From Tetraselmis striata (Eukaryota; Chlorophyta; Chlorodendrophyceae; Chlorodendrales; Chlorodendraceae): DNA of 64,000 nucleotides. The position numbers were made by a program, and so were the translations under genes. Location of the stretch: contig VCJN01003472.1 in NCBI GenBank assembly GCA_006384855.1, positions 62,001-126,000 of the forward strand, read 5' to 3'. Below the pieces are notes generated by a model. The model did not search any database. It was not told the DNA's origin and saw only the letters and a list, made by a program, of their open reading frames with translations. Below are positions 20,230-30,413 of the stretch, piece by piece. The first letter of the stretch is position 1, and each line of letters begins with the position of its first letter.

Positions 20230-23200
20230 ATGTCGAAATGTAAATCAATCGATGATCTCTCTTACTGGCCGAGTCCGTCCCCCATCCCTGAGACTATGCC
20301 TATTGGCTTGCCCCCAGTGAACGAGATAACTCCTGAGAGCGCGGCCGAGCCCTGCGTGCCGGTGCCTGCGCATGACGGGGCCTCCTCTTCAGCCCCGTTG
20401 ACTGTCGAGTCGACACACTCGTTGCCTTCGCACGGGCTGTGCCGGTTCCTGCTTGCTACTGCCGACTTTGCCATCCCGGCCGACATGGCCACTGCCAAGT
20501 TGTCCGCGATTGAAAAACGCGCTGCTATTCGGAAATTTTACCGCCGCCGCCCTGCACCTGCCACTAAAACCAAACCTGCCCGCCCAACGGCCTGCCCACC
20601 CGACTCTACAGCCTTTGACCGTGATGAGTTTGCCCGCCTTAATTTTAATTATGGCCCAGTTACCCTTGATGCTTGCGCTTCTGCGTTTGACGCGGTTTGC
20701 CCGAATTTTTGTTCGCGCGATAATCCGTTTACTGCTACATCGGCTGTCGGCCATACAGTGTTTATCCACCCCCCGTATGATGAGTCTGCCCTGCCTATAC
20801 TCGAGCACTTCGAAGCTCAGCGTCAGGAGTCCCCGTATAACACCCGGGCTATTATTGTTTTACCCCGCTGGAATAGCGACCTCGGAAAATCCTGGCGTCC
20901 CATCTTGGCTAAGTACCGCCTCATCCACTCATACCCCGCCGGCACTTATCTGTTCCACACTGCCACAACTGCCACTGATGACCTGCCTATGCCACCAACC
21001 AACTGGATCGTGGATGTTTACCTCGCCGACAACACTGTCGACGAGCAGGCGGCCACGGCGCACAACGACAGTATGCGCTCTGAACACATCAAGGCTCTTG
21101 AGCTTGAGTCTAAAGGTAAGTCATATATCCCCAATAAGACATTTCAGAAAACCCACCAACCCCGTGTTGAAACTGATAAAGCTTTTATAACGTCAATGTC
21201 CGATCACGACTTACTACTACTAAAACCCAAACTACCTGACCACCCGGACTTGCCCCCGCTCACTATACTCCTGGATTCCGGCGCTACACTGTGTTTTATT
21301 GACGAGGCCTTCGCCCGCCTGCGCAAATTTAATACCGCACCGCTACAAAATAAAATACGTATTATTATGGCAGACGGCCGTATGACCCTGGCATCACAGT
21401 CCTGCACATTACGACTAGACATAAATGGATATCAGGCAAAAGTTGAGTTTATTGTAACCTCCTTACAGAATAACTTCGACGCCGTCCTTGGCCTTTCCTT
21501 TCTCAAACACCATAACCCAAATATTAATTGGACCACCGGTTCACTCACGTTCTCCGACGGGCACACCGTGACATGCCCTATTGAACCTCGCTCAAGTAAC
21601 GTCGATGTGGTTCACGCCAACACTATGGCTCGTGAGATACTTAAAAAAGATCCCGACACTGTGTTCTTCTGTGCCGTGCTGCGCGAGTACAACGCCACAA
21701 AACACACTTTTGCCCTTTCCGTAGATGATGATATAGCCAGTATTACTACTGACCAGTCTGCCGAATATACCCAACAAATCCGTTCCCTCCTACTTAAACA
21801 TAAAAGTATTTGCCAACCATTGGACTGCCTCCCGCAATCCCGCCCGGCCTTTGATTTCGAAATACCCCTACTCCCCGATGCCCAAGTGCCACCCGGCAAA
21901 ATATATCGCCTATCCCCTGCCGAGTTGGATGAGTTGAAAAAACAGTTAAATGACTTTCTAGACAAAGGCTTTATAAGAGAGTCGTTCTCGCCTTACGCTG
22001 CACCCGTCCTATTCGCCCGAAAGGGCAATGGCGGCCTGCGCATGTGCATTGATTATCGCCAACTAAATAAATATACGCGTCGAATAGAATTCCCAATCCC
22101 ACACGCTGACATGCTACTCGATATGCTCTCCGGCGCTGCAGTTTACTCAGCTCTTGACCTTGCCCTAGGCTATCACCAACTCCGCATAAAAGACTCCGAC
22201 GTTCAGAAAACATCGTTCACAACTCAGTTCGGCCAGTTCGAATTTCTGGTTATGCCATTCGGCCCGTCCAATGCCCCCTCAGCGTTCCAACGATGGATGA
22301 ATAACGTCCTTCAACCGCACAAAAACACGTTTATCCTTGTTTATCTTGACGACGTACTAGTCTTTAGCAACTCACTCGATGACCATTTGATTCACCTTAA
22401 TGCCACACTCAGCCTCCTCGCCGATAACGACATACGGCTGCGATTGCCCAAATGCTTCTTCGCCAAAAAAGAACTAGAATATTTAGGTCATATGGTTAGC
22501 CAACATGGCACACGCCCCTCCGAAAATAAAATTGCTGCAGTTCGCGACTGGGCCCCACCTAAAACCGTACAACAAATACAACAGTTCCTTGGATTCTGCA
22601 ATTTCTATCGCAAGTATGTCCACAAATATTCCCACATGGCGGCCCCTCTCTATGATATCTGCCGCAAAACTAAAAAGTTTACTTGGGGGGAACGCGAGCA
22701 TGTCGCCTTTAATGCTCTTAAACAATCACTATGCTCAGCCCCGGTCTTAATGACTCCTGCAACAGGCCCAGACGCCGAGTTTGTAGTCTCAACAGATGCT
22801 TCCAAATATGCCCTAGGTGCAGTGTTACTGCAGAAGGACTCCGCCGGCCACCTCAGACCATGCGCTTACTATGCTAAAGTTTTACAACCTGCCCATACTC
22901 GATACCCCACCTATGATCAAGAACTTTTAGGTGTAGTCTGCGCATTGAACGAATGGCGCTGCTATATCGAAGGCAGCTGTCGCATAACTGTCATCACCGA
23001 CCACGCAACACTCCGCCACTTGCCCGATCAGCCCGCGCTAGGCCGCCGTCACTCCCTGTGGCTTAGTGTTATTTCCCCATACCTTGCTAATCACCCCCGC
23101 ACCGGTAAACCCGTCCTACAAATACTGTATCGCAAAGGATCCCAAAACGAAGCTGATGCCCTGTCCCGCCGTCCAGACCTACACCATGCCTTAACTGAAC

Positions 23201-24774
23201 ACGACACCCAACTTCTTGATAAAGATCTGGAGGACATGCATGATTTCCTCTCAACCATGTGCCACCTACAAGTTAATCCTGAATTCCTTATTCGCATCCG
23301 CCACGGCTACACAACCGACACACATTATTATGGCAATCGCATCCCCATTGGCGTTACGTTCGATACCAACGACAAGTTGTACTGGATGGCTGATAAGGTC
23401 TGCTTGCCAACATCAGATACACCCCTGCTTAACTTAATTATCCAGGAATTCCACGATGCGGCCGGTCACCCCGATGCAGAACGCACGCTCGCCAACATCT
23501 CTAAAACATTCTGGTGGCCCAACATGCGCAAAACCATAAAGCATTACTGCCGCACTTGCCCGACCTGCCAACGCATAAAAAATTCCACCCAACGCCCCAT
23601 TGGCTCTTTGTCACCTCTACCCAAAGGCACACGACCCTGGGAAGTTATTTCCATGGACTTTATCACCGGCCTCCCTGCGCAAAATGGCTTCGACACTATC
23701 GCCACGTTTGTCTGCACTTTTACTAAGCAAGCCCACTTCATCTCATGCAGCATTCATATAGACGCCCCCCAGCTCGCTCGCTTGTTTATCGATAACATTT
23801 TCCGCCACCACGGCCTTTGCCGCACCATCATATCCGACCGCTTCACCTCGACTTTATGGCAAAATATGTTTCGCTCTTTGCGTACGAAATTAAATATCAG
23901 TTCCTCATACCACCCCCAAACGGACGGACAAACCGAACGTACGCACCGCACCATTGAACAAATCCTCCGCTCTTTCGTGCACCAAAACCATACTGAATGG
24001 CTCAATAATTTGTCTCTCGCCGAATTCAGTTATAACAACGCCTATCACTCCGCAATTAAACGCACCCCGTTCGAAGCATGCTACGGCATGAACCCGCTTA
24101 CACCCGCACACCTCTTGTTTCAACCGGTCAACCCCGCGAATCACATTGATATCGTTCCACGGATACAACATACCCATGCCGTAATCACAGAACAACTAAA
24201 ACTCGCCGACGCATACCAAATAGCATATGCCAACCGTAAAACTCGTCCCGACGAATTCACCGAGGGCGACAAAGTGTGGCTTTCCACACAACACCTCCTG
24301 CTCCGCAACCAACCAGTTCGCAAATTCCGCCAGCGTTACATCGGCCCGTATGCGATCGTCCGCAAAATTTCCTCGCAGGCCTACCAACTTCGCCTGCCCA
24401 CCAGCATGGTCTGCCACCCCGTGTTCCACATCTCTCGCCTGCTCCGCTGCGAATCCCCAGACACTCCCGCCGATGACATACCTGGCCGCATTGAGCCCCC
24501 GCAAGACGAATATATCGTCGATGCCATTCGCGACCACCGCATTGACCAATACTCGCCACACCATGCCCGCGGCCCTGCTTTAGTTTTCCTTGTGCATTGG
24601 TCCGGCTACGACGATTCCCACGACTCATGGGAACCCTATGCCAACCTCAAAAATGTCGATATGCTGCATGTCTATGCCCGAAACACACCTTCCCTCCGCC
24701 TTCTGCTTACGCAACATGATTATCATATCATGTTTGCCAAATACCCCGCCCGCTTTCCTTTACGTATCCCGTAG
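20230..24774 (+). CDS. Pol polyprotein: Dam-like domain, protease, RT, RNase H, integrase, chromodomain
   Basis: The 1514 residues read as follows. A methyltransferase-like region lies at about 130-260 ('GPVTLDACASAF', 'DNPFTA', 'FIHPPYDESA' at 178-187, 'AIIVLPRW'). The protease motif 'ILLDSGATLCF' is near 348. The RT has 'LRMCIDYRQLNKYTR' and 'VYLDDVLVF' (YLDD at about 705-708). RNase H is seen as 'VVSTDASKYALGAVL'. The integrase has an HHCC finger ('HDAAGHPDAE...CRTCPTCQ') and a D-D-E core ('SMDFITGLP', 'IISDRFTSTLW', 'HPQTDGQTER'). A C-terminal chromodomain reads 'VFLVHWSGYDDSHDSWEPY'. After the second Asp the integrase seems to lack about three residues normally present ('SDR-x-x-x-F-T-S'), which may inactivate it. 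The Dam-like module before the protease is unusual; it has His where the family has Asp or Asn (HPPY). Confidence 0.92.
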   Translation: MSKCKSIDDLSYWPSPSPIPETMPIGLPPVNEITPESAAEPCVPVPAHDGASSSAPLTVESTHSLPSHGLCRFLLATADFAIPADMATAKLSAIEKRAAIRKFYRRRPAPATKTKPARPTACPPDSTAFDRDEFARLNFNYGPVTLDACASAFDAVCPNFCSRDNPFTATSAVGHTVFIHPPYDESALPILEHFEAQRQESPYNTRAIIVLPRWNSDLGKSWRPILAKYRLIHSYPAGTYLFHTATTATDDLPMPPTNWIVDVYLADNTVDEQAATAHNDSMRSEHIKALELESKGKSYIPNKTFQKTHQPRVETDKAFITSMSDHDLLLLKPKLPDHPDLPPLTILLDSGATLCFIDEAFARLRKFNTAPLQNKIRIIMADGRMTLASQSCTLRLDINGYQAKVEFIVTSLQNNFDAVLGLSFLKHHNPNINWTTGSLTFSDGHTVTCPIEPRSSNVDVVHANTMAREILKKDPDTVFFCAVLREYNATKHTFALSVDDDIASITTDQSAEYTQQIRSLLLKHKSICQPLDCLPQSRPAFDFEIPLLPDAQVPPGKIYRLSPAELDELKKQLNDFLDKGFIRESFSPYAAPVLFARKGNGGLRMCIDYRQLNKYTRRIEFPIPHADMLLDMLSGAAVYSALDLALGYHQLRIKDSDVQKTSFTTQFGQFEFLVMPFGPSNAPSAFQRWMNNVLQPHKNTFILVYLDDVLVFSNSLDDHLIHLNATLSLLADNDIRLRLPKCFFAKKELEYLGHMVSQHGTRPSENKIAAVRDWAPPKTVQQIQQFLGFCNFYRKYVHKYSHMAAPLYDICRKTKKFTWGEREHVAFNALKQSLCSAPVLMTPATGPDAEFVVSTDASKYALGAVLLQKDSAGHLRPCAYYAKVLQPAHTRYPTYDQELLGVVCALNEWRCYIEGSCRITVITDHATLRHLPDQPALGRRHSLWLSVISPYLANHPRTGKPVLQILYRKGSQNEADALSRRPDLHHALTEHDTQLLDKDLEDMHDFLSTMCHLQVNPEFLIRIRHGYTTDTHYYGNRIPIGVTFDTNDKLYWMADKVCLPTSDTPLLNLIIQEFHDAAGHPDAERTLANISKTFWWPNMRKTIKHYCRTCPTCQRIKNSTQRPIGSLSPLPKGTRPWEVISMDFITGLPAQNGFDTIATFVCTFTKQAHFISCSIHIDAPQLARLFIDNIFRHHGLCRTIISDRFTSTLWQNMFRSLRTKLNISSSYHPQTDGQTERTHRTIEQILRSFVHQNHTEWLNNLSLAEFSYNNAYHSAIKRTPFEACYGMNPLTPAHLLFQPVNPANHIDIVPRIQHTHAVITEQLKLADAYQIAYANRKTRPDEFTEGDKVWLSTQHLLLRNQPVRKFRQRYIGPYAIVRKISSQAYQLRLPTSMVCHPVFHISRLLRCESPDTPADDIPGRIEPPQDEYIVDAIRDHRIDQYSPHHARGPALVFLVHWSGYDDSHDSWEPYANLKNVDMLHVYARNTPSLRLLLTQHDYHIMFAKYPARFPLRIP

Positions 24775-24783
24775 GGCTACTTT

Positions 24784-24803
24784 TTTTGGGCCGGGATGGA
24801 ATG
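24784..24803 (+). promoter_or_regulatory. Possible polypurine tract
   Basis: A run of T then 'GGGCCGGGATGGAATG' precedes the 3' terminal repeat. It is only partly purine, so the call is weak. Confidence 0.3.
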
Positions 24804-24804
24804 T

Positions 24805-24887
24805 TAGCGTTACCTATACCCACCTATATATCCACCTATACCTACCTATACCCACACACCTATACCGTCATACTCACACCACTCACT
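24805..24887 (+). repeat. 3' terminal repeat of the gypsy element
   Basis: It matches 19535-19617 with one A/C difference. It is followed by the CCCTT duplication. Confidence 0.7.
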
Positions 24888-24949
24888 CCCTTATACTAAC
24901 ACAACAACACGCAACTAAGCTGCTCACCCAACCGCCCGCACAGATATGC

Positions 24950-25036
24950 TTGCCACATGCCTGTCACATGCTCGCCACATGCTTGCCATGTGCCTGTCAC
25001 ATGCTTGCCACATGCTTGCCACATGCTCGCCACATG
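24950..25036. repeat. Minisatellite, 10-11-bp units
   Basis: 'GCTTGCCACAT' and 'GCCTGTCACAT' / 'GCTCGCCACAT' variants are repeated about eight times. No gene is seen from 24893 to 25240 apart from this. Confidence 0.8.
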
Positions 25037-25239
25037 CCATGCTTTCACCAGCCATAGCAACCCGATGACCCCATGATGACAGCAAGCCTAGATTGCATAC
25101 ATGAACCTAAATGCCTACATGCAAACCGACAGCCAAACGGATAGTGGTACAAAAGCCGTGTATGCCTTGGCAAACTGTAACAATTTCCTTTGCTGCAAAC
25201 CTTTTCCTTGCCTATGTTACAGTCTCTCGCCTAAAGCTT

Positions 25240-25327
25240 ACACACCCCTTGACCGTGCTGACCAACGCTCCGAGCCATGGCTTCCAGCCGCGGGCTGCGG
25301 TGGTTCGGGTGGGTCAGCGTCGGGCAT
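25240..25327 (-). pseudogene. N-terminus of ORF-B, copy 1 (separated by the gypsy insertion)
   Basis: The ATG at 25327 gives 'MPDADPPEPPQPAAGSHGSE', which matches 'MPDNEPDPQQPAANSGGK' at the start of copy 2 ORF-B (ATG 33747). This fragment and the block starting at 19504 are parts of one gene separated by the gypsy insertion. The downstream (leftward) continuation up to the insertion is not clearly coding. Confidence 0.55.
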
Positions 25328-25699
25328 GGTGTTGTTGGCAACGATAATGATAATGTGGCATGCCGCCGCGCACGCTCGTGCGTGATCCCTCAGCCACCCA
25401 GCACCACCACCACTGCACGTGCGGGATCCCGCGCGAGGATAATACTCATACGCCCACCACCCGCCCGGCTCCACCGCCCGAGCGCACCCGTACATGTCAT
25501 GTACGAGGCCTTGGGGGTTTTGTGTCAAACCTTGGGCCCATAGGCTGATGCACACCAGGGAAAGGTGGTGGCGCGTTACAAAGCGTGCACAAAAAAACCC
25601 GATTTTCGTGTAACAGGAACGCGCCGTGCGGCTTCATCGAGCGCTCTATTGTGGCCTTGTGCCTTGGTAGTGACCCTCGACACGAGGCAGGGCATGTTG

Positions 25700-26372
25700 C
25701 CGAGTTAGCAGCAGTCCGCAACCGGAGAACGACGTAGTTTCCGCCGTGTTCTAGGCGAATCTACGAGGTTCCGAAACTAGTCGGATTTGCCGGTGATTTT
25801 CCGTTTTATCGGCATCGTAGCCGGTACTTTGATTTTCCGCCAGGTCGCAGTTGTATTTCGATTCATCGTGGCCGGTACACGGCGTACCCGTACCGAGATG
25901 TTGCGCGCGAACTGTTTATGTACGAGAATCCTTATCATACGGGCCGCGCGCGGCGCGTCCATCACACACCCAACTCCCTCGCCCACCCTGAGCTGCACAT
26001 AGCGCGCTCTCCGCCAGTGCGCGCGGCCATTGCGCATCATGCCCCCGGAGCGCGAACCCTATCCCTTGGGTACACATAATTGGCGGTGGTCGGGCAGGTG
26101 GTGCCCACTGTGGCCAACACCGGCTGCGCACTCGGCCGCATCAGGTACGCCCTTTTTCCCCACTTACTAATTGTAACCCACCCACGCCAAACAGATTCGG
26201 AGACATCTCGGCACCGATCCCACCCGAAACGGACCCGATATTGCTAGAGGGAGGGGAAGCCGAGGTCGTTACCGTGGCGGATTTTTGAGTTCCTCCGATG
26301 TCTCCGATGGATTTTCTCTCGCATTGTCCGTTGATGCTACATGGGGCAGGAGGCTGAAAACCCGTCGGGAAA
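25700..26372. other. Left non-coding end of transposon copy 2
   Basis: There is no gene. The stretch 25880-26340 aligns with 15105-15580 of copy 1, for example 'TACGAG-AATC-TTAT', 'GCCATTGC-CATC' and 'GGCGGATTTTTGAGTT', and so belongs to the transposon's 5' side. The boundary between copy 1 (right end) and copy 2 (left end) lies within about 25650-25800. Confidence 0.5.
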
Positions 26373-27701
26373 ATGCAGCGCCCCAACGGTATGGCGCGGC
26401 GCGAGAACTGCGCTCGGTGCGTTCTGGCCATTTCGGCCAACCAGCCCGCCGCCTCCGAATTCTGCCGACATTGTGGCAGGTCCACCACAATAGACGGACT
26501 GGCAGTGGTAGGCGAGGAGGCGCTGGTCTCGGCGGTGACCGAGGCGACTTACGACCGCTTGAACAGCCACCACATGCAGGGAGGCTTGAAGCGCGCGTTG
26601 GCGACCTTTCGCGGCGTGCCAGCGGACCTCCTCGTTTCTATTTGCGAGGCACGATCGGACATGTGGCACAAGGTCCGCGTCACTGCCCCCGGCGGGAGCA
26701 AGAAGGTCGGATACATGACCACCTGTCGCGAGGGAGTCGAGTCGGTTGCCGTCTTCCATGACGTGCACGGCGGGCCGCTGAAGGTTTGCAATCACATGCA
26801 GCCTGCGAAGAAGCATACGGGCTTAGGCACGCGCGGAGCTGCACATGAAGAGGGGAGCGCACGGTGGGGTCAGGAAGACTGACAGGGGGGACATCGTGTC
26901 CACGTTGTACCCGCTGTCCCTAGATTTTAAGGAGGAGCCATTCCGAGGTCATATCAGCAAGCTGAAGGTAGTGAAGGGGACTGTGTACTTACACACCGGA
27001 GTGGTGGCAGCGAAGGAGGACACCGACCTGCAACTGCCCACTGGCTACTCAGTGGACCCAAGTGATCCAAAGGCGTGGCCCTTCCTCCCTACCTTTGATG
27101 ATCCCAAAGCATACGCAATGCGCGAGCTGCAGGCGCAGTGCGAGGCGCATTTTATGCACCTTGTGGGTCCGATGGACGACAGCGATGTTCTGCGATCTGT
27201 GATGGGCTGGGACTGTAGCGTGCCCATCCCGCCACCGCTTCCCAGACAGATTGGTGGCTATGTATTCCAGTGGGAGGTGCCGCCGGGCGAGAGCGAGGCT
27301 GACAAGCTGGAACGGGAGGCGTTTTGGATTGTGCGCTCGGAACTTGCGCGCTAAGGAGCGGCAAGAGCGCATGGAGCGAGGGTCAACGGGTACCTCAGAC
27401 AGCAAGCGAAGGCGAATATTCAGCGCCCAGCAGCCCACATCGGCGCAGTCCTGAAAGCTACGACAGCATTGACAGCTAGAATGCGGCAAACTGCGGGCAA
27501 GATGTGAAGAAGTACTACATGCAGAGGAAGGCGGAGCGCGAAGCAGCGATGGAGGCGGGAGGCGGGGCGGGTAGCATCGATGAAGGGGGGGCTGAGGGCG
27601 GGGGTGAGCCGAGCACCCGCCGCTCACGTTACATGGTTGTCTATGACAAATCCAGTAAAGGCGAGAAGGGGAAGGGCAAGGGACACGCTCACTATATGTA
27701 A
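26373..27701 (+). pseudogene. ORF-A of the unclassified transposon (copy 2)
   Basis: It is homologous to copy 1 at 15606-16923. The first frame (26373-26882) gives 'ENCARCVLAISANQPAASEF', 'CRHCGRST', 'FRGVPADLLVSICEARSDMW'. Near 26850 the coding signal moves to the frame at 26845-27354 ('AHGGVRKTDRGDIVSTLYPL', 'YAMRELQAQCEAHFMHLVG', 'PRQIGGYVFQWE'). It ends in the frame 27504-27701 ('KKYYMQRKAEREAAME', 'RRSRYMVVYDKSSKGEKGKG'). As in copy 1, a TAG follows 'YDSIDS' before the final block. At least one true frameshift (about 26850) marks this copy as broken. The Cys pairs are kept. Confidence 0.55.
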
Positions 27702-27942
27702 TTAGTGCATTTATATCTTCCTTCGCTTCCGTCGCCGCTTTCTCCGCCATCTCTGCTTTATTCACGGCATTTGCCTTCACCTTGGTCAGGTGGGGATGTG
27801 AACGATGGGCGGGTCCGTGCGTGCATGTCACGGTGGTGCGCCATCAAGGTGCTGCGCTTCATGACTTGGTCAGCCTTGGAGAGCGTCACCTTACCGGACT
27901 GAGCACGCGCTGGGGCTGGTGGTTGCTGCCCTTGAGGAAGCC
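27702..27942 (-). pseudogene. C-terminal tail of ORF-B, copy 2
   Basis: The minus strand encodes a Lys/Ala-rich tail ('HLTKVKANAVNKAEMAEKAA') that matches the end of ORF-B in copy 1 ('KEKTDKVKKQMAAKASKRKS'). The gene is cut at 27942 by the inserted element and resumes at 31331. Confidence 0.55.
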
Positions 27943-28139
27943 GGCCCTTAACACCGGGCGAAGTACTGCGTATGTACTAAATCCGGGCGAGCCGGCGCGC
28001 CTACTGGTACTAGTAGCGTGTAACTCTTGCGAAACGGTGGACCGTCCGACGACCGGACGACCCACCACCAGGCAACTGCCGGCATGCACCCACAGTGGCG
28101 TGAAGAGCAGGCGCGCCAGGGGACACCACCACAGCCACC

Positions 28140-29848
28140 ATGGACACCGACATATATGAGGAGCAACAGAGCGCCGGGGCCGGCACTTTTCTGGCCGCGC
28201 TGAGGGGCAGCATAGTACAACAGCCAGCGATCCGCACGGTCGCAACCGCGAAAAATTTCGCGGGCACCGAACTCCCACCAACAACCCGCCGCCACGTACG
28301 CGTGCAACTCCCATCCCACCTGCTCCTAACCGGCCTCCCCGCCGGCACGGACGATGCCGCCGACGTGGCCCTGTTGTTCGGCGACCAGGTGGCCCAACAT
28401 CAAGCAATGGACGAAGAGTCACGCGGCCGGACTGTGACGAATCTGATCCGCACCCTCAGCCCCAAAATCGGAGTCCAAATCCTACCAACAGACGTCCGGG
28501 TGGTGACTCGCCGCCCCTCCCAAACCCACAGCCGCTGACCCAACCGGATCGAGTGGCACTGGGCTCCCCACTACCACTGGGTCCGTCATCCTGCGACTGG
28601 CCCGCCGAGAAACGGCGGCTAGCGTTTTGCATACCCAATGGACAGGAGAGGGCACACCGATCCTCGACCGCCAGGGATGCCGCTGTTCCACCCGCCTGAT
28701 GGGAGCGCCTCACCTCGACGACATCGAACGACCGGTATTCCAGGTGTGGCTCCACTCCCCCTCGTTCATGGGCCTCACAGAGGCCGACATGTGGCAACAC
28801 CTGGCGGAGGGCCTCCTCCCGGCGTACGACCAACCCCAACCCGGCGAAGCAGCGGTGGACCAATCGGCGGCAACGACAGTAGACAACTTGGCACGCGCCG
28901 GCGTGAGAGCCTAGGCCGAGTACGAGGCCGGCCCAGACGACGCAGACGACGCCGTTATCTGCCCCCCGATCCGCAACCTATTGGCCCTCGTGGAGGTCCG
29001 CGAGATGTGGAAGGCCCGCCGGTCGGCCGACTCGGTGCGACTCGGACTCCTTGATCCCGAAGCGGCGCGCCTACTACATGATGTGTGCCGCGACGCCGTA
29101 CTGGCGCGGCCGTTTAGCGACCAGACGCAAGGTCGAGCGGTGGTCCTTCGAACACAGCGAGGAACGCGAGGACCCGCCAACCACCCCACACTAGGGAATG
29201 CTGCCCCCATCACTGTCCAAGCAGTTCTTCCGATGCGCGCTGACGGCCAGAACGATATGCACCGCCCTCTAGCCAACTTGGAGCTGCCGACGGTCGAGCA
29301 GCTAGCAGAGGCCATCCCAGCTAGCATCAGCCAGCGTATCAACACGCCCCCGGAGCTGCGGCACACCCAGTGGCTGACGGACACCATGATGGTTGTTGGC
29401 ATCGACATGTTGCAATACCACACCGAGCCGAAACTGCTGCGCGTGGAAGATGACAATCTCTGCGCCATATCCCTCGGCAAAGAGGACGAGGAGTTCGCGG
29501 ACACCCTACGCCTGGCAGTGGCCCTCACCTCTCCTGTCGCACTAGTACGTACGGGCGGTGCGCCTCCGAACCATCTTCATCTACCTCACGGAGTCCGAGT
29601 TCGTGCCCTCGGAACTACCCCTACACCCCTTCAGCCATACGGTCCGGGAGTTGGGAGAACTCGGCGGCAACGTTGGCCACAACAAGCTCCGACGCACAGC
29701 GATGAGCTTGCGTAAGAAGGCTCGAAAGACCCCTCCAGCATCCCTCGCCCTCCGGGCCGATCGACGCCTAGTCTACACTCTCACCCTGCAGCTGACCGTC
29801 CACCACCACAGCATCATCGGCGGCACCCGCGCAACTAACAGAACATAG
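28140..29848 (+). pseudogene. Decayed gag- or ORF1-like gene of the inserted element
   Basis: The coding signal starts at ATG 28140 ('MDTDIYEEQQSAGAGTFLAA'), shifts near 28540, and continues with 'GSVILRLARRETAASVLHTQ' and 'MGAPHLDDIERPVFQVWLH'. It has an in-frame TAG at about 28912-28914, resumes with 'LLALVEVREMWKARRSADSV' and 'TIMMVVGIDMLQYH'-like helical blocks, and shifts again near 29550 to end in 'GGNVGHNKLRRTAMSLRKKA'. Two shifts and one stop mark it as dead. The 'VILRL...' stretch is loosely RRM-like, as in some ORF1 proteins, but I do not recognise a family. Confidence 0.4.
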
Positions 29849-30413
29849 CAGTGGCGTAAGACAGTCTCGACAGCGAGCGGAAAGATCAAGGCCGCGCTAG
29901 CTCAGATACCGGCCGAGGGGCGACCTGCGAGCACAACGCCAGCACCACCACAAGCCGGCCCAGCCCAACTGACACTACCACCGACCCCAACAGCCCAGGC
30001 CGAACCTCAGTTCCACGACACTCCCCCCTCCCCCCCCCCCCCCCCCCCCCACCCCCCATGGGTTCAAGCACATGATACAGACACGAGGGGCGATCGCTAA
30101 TGCCGTCGCGGCCATCGACCAGCGCCCAACAACTACGGACCAGCCCATGCACGTACAGCAACAGCCCATGCGGCAACCGTCATGACCGGAGTGCAGGCGG
30201 AAGACGAGGACGAGCTTGAACTGAACTACGAGGAGAACGACAGCACCATGGATGTGGACACCGCCTAGCGCGGAGCAACGGAGGCACCATGTCTGGCTGA
30301 CATTACCCTCGACTCCCCCAAACCCTCAATAGTGCAACGCACATTCCGCGAAAGCACACGACACCACAGAACAACTAGTCGAGCTTCAACACCTCACCAC
30401 CACAACCACAGAG

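Larger units (their letters stand above)
19535..24887 (+). mobile_element. Ty3/gypsy chromovirus-type retrotransposon
   Basis: An 83-bp direct repeat (19535-19617 and 24805-24887) differs at one base and is flanked by a 5-bp duplication, CCCTT. The interior codes for Gag with a zinc knuckle and a Pol with protease, RT, RNase H, integrase and chromodomain. The terminal repeats are very short and begin 'TAGCG' where TG is usual. Gag is open from the third base after the left repeat, so no primer-binding site or leader is visible. I infer a copy that lost its 5' leader, or an unusual LTR. The near-identity of the repeats argues for a fairly recent insertion. Confidence 0.85.
15095..25700. mobile_element. 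Unclassified two-gene DNA transposon, copy 1 (split by gypsy)
   Basis: Homology with copy 2 (about 25795-34100) runs through the left non-coding part, ORF-A, the convergent ORF-B and the right end. The gypsy element at 19535-24887 interrupts ORF-B. Copy 1 resumes at 24893, and the N-terminus of ORF-B is found at 25327-25240. The right end (25496-25640) matches the right end of copy 2 at 33900-34050, for example 'TACGAGG', 'GGGTTTTG', 'GGTGGTG-GCGTTACAA' and 'CGTGCGGCT'. Terminal inverted repeats could not be fixed by eye. Confidence 0.6.
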
